Of a DNA stretch of 64,000 nt, positions 60,598 to 64,000 are shown piece after piece. Position 1 is the first letter of the stretch. Each line of letters opens with the position of its first letter. Position numbers and translations under genes: made by a program. Under the pieces are notes generated by a model. The model ran no database searches, was not told where the DNA came from, and saw only the letters and a program-made list of their open reading frames with translations. Source of the DNA: CAVVJA01 sp963809815 (GTDB lineage Bacteria; Actinomycetota; Actinomycetes; Mycobacteriales; Jatrophihabitantaceae); the NCBI GenBank assembly GCA_963809815.1, contig CAWELM010000011.1:108544-172543 (forward strand). Direction: 5' to 3'.

Positions 60598-61330
60598 ATG
60601 ACGTCCGAGGTGATCGATCGAGCGCGGGCGTCCTATCGCGAGCGTGCTTGGGCAGCTGCCTATGCCGACTTCCATGCGGCGGACGACGAATCGCCTTTAG
60701 CAATCGACGATCTGGAGCAGTTGGCTGTCACGGCATACCTCATCGGCAAGGATGACGACAGCCTCGAGCTGTGGGCGCGCGCACATCGCGAGTGCCTGCG
60801 ACTGGACGACGCCGAACGCGCCGCCAGATGCGGATTCTGGCTCGCGTTCCATTTGCTGCTCCGCGGCGACATGGCCCGGAGCGGAGGTTGGGTCGCCCGG
60901 ATCCAGCGGCTGCTCGACGACCGTCAGCTCGACTGCGCGGTACAGGGATATGTCATGGTCGTGAACGGCCTCGTGGCTCTGGATGCGGATGACGTCGATC
61001 ACGCATACGGACTGTTCACTCGAGCGACGGACATCGCCGACCGGTTCACGGATCCGGATTTGTCAGCGATCGCCCGGCTCAGTACTGGGGAGGCGCTGAT
61101 CCAGCGGCACGAGGTCGCGCAGGGCCTGCGGCTGCTCGACGAGGTCATGGCCGGCGTGATCACCGACGAGGTATCGCCCGTCGTCGTCGGCGTCCTCTAC
61201 TGCGCCACGATCCTTTGCTGCCAGAAGATCTTCGACATCCGCCGCGAGACGGAGTGGACCGCAGCGCTCACTGACTGGTGCGCGGCCCAACCGGACCTCG
61301 TACCGTTCCGGGGCCAGTGCCTGGTGCACG
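60598..61330 (+). pseudogene. 5' half of a LuxR-family TPR regulator, truncated
   Basis: The first ~244 codons match the N-terminal half of actinobacterial LuxR-family regulators of ~540 aa: RARASYRERAWAAAYADFHAAD, LEQLAVTAYLIGKDDD, CGFWLAFHLLLRGDMARSGGW, TEWTAALTDWCAAQPDLVPFRGQCLVH. Homologues continue with RAEI...HGAWPDA and end in a LuxR helix-turn-helix, which is absent here. After CLVH the sequence changes to another gene and the frame becomes nonsense. ATG 60598. Probably non-functional. Confidence 0.75.
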
Positions 61331-62017
61331 TTGCTGGCGGGCTATTACGCGTACTGGAGCGGACTGCCTATGGACGGCCGATTCGAGACATACGTGCGCC
61401 CGAATCGGGGATTCGCCGCGTGGCCGACCAACGACGACCTGACCCTGGTTATCGCGGCGTGGCCCTACCGGGAGTTCGAGGCGAATCGCACGGACATCGA
61501 AGGCACCTATCGAAAGACGCTTGCTCTCGCCCCGGCCTTCGCCGAGCGCGTCGACGCGAGCCTGCGCAAATCACGGTTCTTCGGCGGAGCGGTGCGTAAC
61601 TACTTCCGGAAGCCGTACGGACCGGGCTGGGCGCTAGTCGGAGACGCCGGGTACGACCGAGATTTCATTACCGCCCAAGGCATTCAGGACGCCTTTCGTG
61701 ACGCCGAGCTCTGCGCCGCCGCCCTGAACGATTCCTTGTCCGGTGTGCGGACGTTCGAGGCCGCGATGGACGACTACCAGTCTGCCCGCGACGGGCAGGC
61801 ACTCCCGATGTACGAATTCACCTGCCAGCTCGCCACCCTCGAACCTCCGCCACCTGAGCTTGCGAACCTGCTCGGCGCGATGCGTGGCAATCAGGACGCG
61901 ATAGACGGATTCGCAAAGCTCAACGCAGGTGTCATGTCCCCCGTCGAGTTCTTCTCGGACGAGAACGTCGGTCGCATCGTTGACAGCGCGCGAGCGAGCT
62001 CGGCGTTGCCAACGTGA
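61331..62017 (+). pseudogene. 3' half of an FAD-dependent monooxygenase, truncated
   Basis: A 228-aa frame beginning at a TTG, homologous to the C-terminal half of FAD-binding oxidoreductases (GGR/PHBH-like): AGYYAYWSGLPMDGRFETYVRP, AAWPTNDDLTLVIAAWP, YGPGWALVGDAGYDRDFITAQGIQDAFRDAELCA (the GD motif). The N-terminal Rossmann GxGxxG domain is missing; the sequence joins the LuxR fragment at ~61330. No ribosome site fits. It is the other partner of the deletion junction. Confidence 0.75.
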
Positions 62018-62076
62018 CGCAGCCAACACAGCGGTCCGGCGACCTTTTGGGGACCGCAGAGCGGGGGTAGGCGTAG

Positions 62077-63306
62077 TCAAGCGCGGGCGGCCCACTCGGC
62101 GAGCCGGCGTTGGCGATAGCGCCGCTCCGGTGCCGTCAGCTCGCCGGCGAGCGCAGCGGTCGTGGCTTCGACGGCTTCCGCGTACCGGCCCTGCCGGGCC
62201 AGCAGCTCTCCCCGAACGGCGTGCCAGCGAGGGCTCGGCGCAATACTCGTCAACGCGGCCAGGCCGGCGTCGGCTCCGGCTGCCTCGGCCACCGCCACTG
62301 CCCGATTCAGCTCAACAGCGGCGCTCGGTGCCACGCTCAGCATGAGGTCGTACAGGCGGACGATCTCTCGCCAGTCGGTCCCGGCATAGCTCGGTGATCG
62401 CGCGTGCTCGGCGGCGATCGCTGCCTGTAACTGGTAGGGATCGGCGATCCCACGGCTGCGGCGCAGGGATGAATCGAGCAACGCGTACCCCTCGACGATC
62501 TGCTCGAGATCCCAGAGAGACCGGTCCTGATCCGATAGCAGAACCACGTCGCCGGCGTCGTCAGCCCGGGCACGGCGCCGCGCATCGGTCAGAAGCAGCA
62601 ACGCCAGCACCGCGGCCGGCTGATGTTCGTCAGGTAGCAGATCGACCACGAGGCGCCCGAGCCGAATGGCCTCTGCGCATACGTCGACATCGACCACGGC
62701 TGCGCCGGTGATCGGAGCATGCCCCGTGGTGTACAGCGCATGGATGACGCCGCACACGGCGGTCAGGCGGGTCGGCAGCTCGGCCTCAGCCGGTATTCGG
62801 TAGGGGATGCGCGCGGCGACGATCTTCTGCCGGGTCCGCGTCAACCGCTTGGCCATCGCCGACTCGGTCATGAGCAGGACGGCCGCGATCTGCGCCGTCG
62901 ACAACCCGCAGAGCGTTCGGAGTGTCAACGCCACCTGAGCCTCGGTGGCCAAGGCGGGGTGGCAACAGGTGAAGATCAGGCGTAACTGGTCGTCTCGCAC
63001 CGCGGCATCACTGGGCAGGTCCGCGGTCGCCAGATTCAGGAGGTCGGCGCTGTCGCGCTCCTTCGCCTCGCGGGTGGCCTCTCGACGTAGCGCATCGATC
63101 GCCTTGCGTCGCGCCACGACGGTGAGCCAGGCTCGTGGCTCGCTGGGAATCCCGGATCGGGGCCACTCTCGCAGCGCTGACACGATCGCGTCCTGTACCG
63201 CGTCCTCGGCCACCGGCAAGCTGCCGGCCGTCCGAACCAGCGTCGCCAGGATGCGCGCACCTTCGATCCGGACGGTTTCGGCCAGCCGGTCGACCGGGTC
63301 GACCAC
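62077..63306 (-). CDS. ECF sigma factor (ECF42-type, DGPF-associated)
   Basis: A 409-aa RNA polymerase sigma factor. Regions 2 and 4 are recognisable (AEDAVQDAIVSALREWP; LRTLCGLSTAQIAAVLLMTESAMAKRLTRTRQKI), followed by a long C-terminal TPR-like domain (YDLMLSVAPSAAVELNRAVAVAEAAG) characteristic of ECF42, which has no classical anti-sigma. GTG 63306 lies 1 bp after the DGPF stop. In other species such sigma factors control DGPF genes like the one upstream. Confidence 0.92.
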   Translation of the reverse strand: MVDPVDRLAETVRIEGARILATLVRTAGSLPVAEDAVQDAIVSALREWPRSGIPSEPRAWLTVVARRKAIDALRREATREAKERDSADLLNLATADLPSDAAVRDDQLRLIFTCCHPALATEAQVALTLRTLCGLSTAQIAAVLLMTESAMAKRLTRTRQKIVAARIPYRIPAEAELPTRLTAVCGVIHALYTTGHAPITGAAVVDVDVCAEAIRLGRLVVDLLPDEHQPAAVLALLLLTDARRRARADDAGDVVLLSDQDRSLWDLEQIVEGYALLDSSLRRSRGIADPYQLQAAIAAEHARSPSYAGTDWREIVRLYDLMLSVAPSAAVELNRAVAVAEAAGADAGLAALTSIAPSPRWHAVRGELLARQGRYAEAVEATTAALAGELTAPERRYRQRRLAEWAARA

Positions 63307-63307
63307 G

Positions 63308-63655
63308 TCACGCCCAGGTGATGACCGGTCGCAGTTCGACCGCTCCGCCCCATGCGGCCGGAATGCGAGCGGCGATCTTTACAGCCGCGTCCAGGTCGGC
63401 AGCGTCGATGACGTAGTAACCCGTGAGCGCTTCTTTGGTTTCGGCATACGGTCCGTCCGCCGTCACCACATCGCCGCCACGTGCGCCGACCACGCGGACC
63501 AGGGTGGCGGTGGCCGTCGGGTGAAGGACGGCGGCGGACCGGATCGTGTCGCGGTTCTCGTCGCCGAACTGGCGATACTCCGCCAAGGTGGCTGCCTGCT
63601 CCGGGGCGGTCCAGTCAACATCCTCGGTGTACGTGAGGGCCAGGTAATGCGGCAT
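63308..63655 (-). CDS. YCII/DGPF-domain protein
   Basis: A 115-aa protein with the DGPF signature: TADGPYAETKEALTGYYVIDAADLDAAVKIAARIP. It opens HYLALTYTEDVDWTAPEQ, like other ECF42 partners. GAGGAG precedes ATG 63655. Probably the target and partner of the sigma factor; role unknown. 63656-63949 shows no gene. Confidence 0.9.
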   Translation of the reverse strand: MPHYLALTYTEDVDWTAPEQAATLAEYRQFGDENRDTIRSAAVLHPTATATLVRVVGARGGDVVTADGPYAETKEALTGYYVIDAADLDAAVKIAARIPAAWGGAVELRPVITWA

Positions 63656-63949
63656 GGCTGCTCCTCTGTCCGGTTGTCGGGCCTTGATGCCCACCTCGAG
63701 AACTGGACGAACGGGGCGGGCCGGTTCAGGACATTCTCCCCAAGGAGGCTGGATAGCCGTACCGACGCAGGCTGCAAGGTGCGACCGATCCAGCAGGAGC
63801 GGCGCTCCAGCGGTGCTGTGCCTGCTTTCGTATGACGTGGCGGCTGCTCCTACCGCCGACGACAATTACGCGGCGTAACTCGCAACTACGCTGCCCCGCT
63901 AGCCCGTGGTCAGCTTGCAGTTCGGCCGTCACGGTCCGGCAATGACCGG

Positions 63950-64000
63950 TCAGTGGGCGAGCGGCAGCGAGATTCCGTAGTGATGGAACTTGCGGTAGAT
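63950..64000 (-). CDS. C-terminal end of a gene cut by the window edge, possibly MscS-type channel
   Basis: The minus strand from the right edge reads IYRKFHHYGISLPLAH then TGA at 63950-63952. The pattern IYxxFxxxGIxLP resembles the C-terminal end of small-conductance mechanosensitive channels (GIEIPFP). Sixteen residues are too few for a firm call. Confidence 0.35.
   Translation of the reverse strand: MYRKFHHYGISLPLAH

Overview
The window is high-GC, densely coded DNA from an actinobacterium (Actinomycetota). The evidence is the frequent GTG and TTG starts with GGAGG-type ribosome sites, stop/start overlaps of the ATGA or GTGA type, a mycobacterial-type FadE5, a PaaR-type TetR regulator, a three-gene bkd dehydrogenase operon, HelD, an ECF sigma factor with a DGPF partner, and a CsoR-family regulator. 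The genus cannot be fixed from sequence alone; a soil-type, catabolically versatile lineage is the best guess. No tRNA, rRNA, CRISPR array, insertion sequence, integrase or phage gene was recognised.

Layout. 1-5.9 kb: small regulatory and stress genes (MarR with a DUF3224 protein, membrane protein, zinc peptidase, MarR/VOC pair, GlsB). 6-10.4 kb: D-3-phosphoglycerate dehydrogenase, acyl-CoA dehydrogenase FadE5, a PtpB-like phosphatase and a 42-aa arginine-rich protein. 10.6-15.4 kb: a PIG-V-like membrane protein, then the bkdABC operon for branched-chain 2-oxo acid oxidation. 15.6-25.8 kb: HelD, a GH63-like hydrolase overlapping a P-loop kinase, TldD/TldE, and a lipoprotein zinc peptidase. 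25.9-27.8 kb: two DNA-repair-type proteins. 27.9-34.9 kb: the phenylacetate (paa) locus, with paaABCDE and paaZ on the minus strand, paaI-paaR divergent, and two PaaR-like operators. paaK lies 11 kb away at 45.4-46.7 kb. 35-47 kb: decayed sequence, a NylB-like serine hydrolase, dienelactone hydrolase, a frame-disrupted HtrA protease, a sirtuin-SDR-polyol dehydrogenase operon and a secreted glycosidase. 47-64 kb: transporter, DNA glycosylase with amidohydrolase, CsoR-like regulator with antiporter, AraC/VOC, fumarylacetoacetase, a 470-aa conserved protein with a GH13 glucosidase, dodecin, a LuxR/FAD-oxidoreductase pseudogene junction, and the ECF sigma/DGPF pair.

How the genes fit together. 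Much of the window serves acyl-CoA and aromatic catabolism. PaaK activates phenylacetate, PaaABCDE epoxidises the CoA ester, PaaZ opens and oxidises the ring, and PaaI removes dead-end thioesters under PaaR control. FadE5 and BkdABC feed acyl-CoAs into the same downstream metabolism. The later beta-oxidation-like genes (paaF, G, H, J) and an E3 lipoamide dehydrogenase are not in the window. A second theme is alpha-glucan or disaccharide turnover (three glycoside hydrolases and a sugar or nucleoside-type kinase).

Most unusual observations: two unlinked, arginine-rich ~40-aa paralogous proteins, each followed by a strong hairpin; a LuxR-family 5' half joined directly to the 3' half of an FAD monooxygenase; an HtrA gene broken by two identical extra-A sites in its glycine linker; a CsoR-family protein with Ser at the third copper-ligand position under a perfect CsoR-like operator; and several well-defined operators and hairpins not explained by the coding map.
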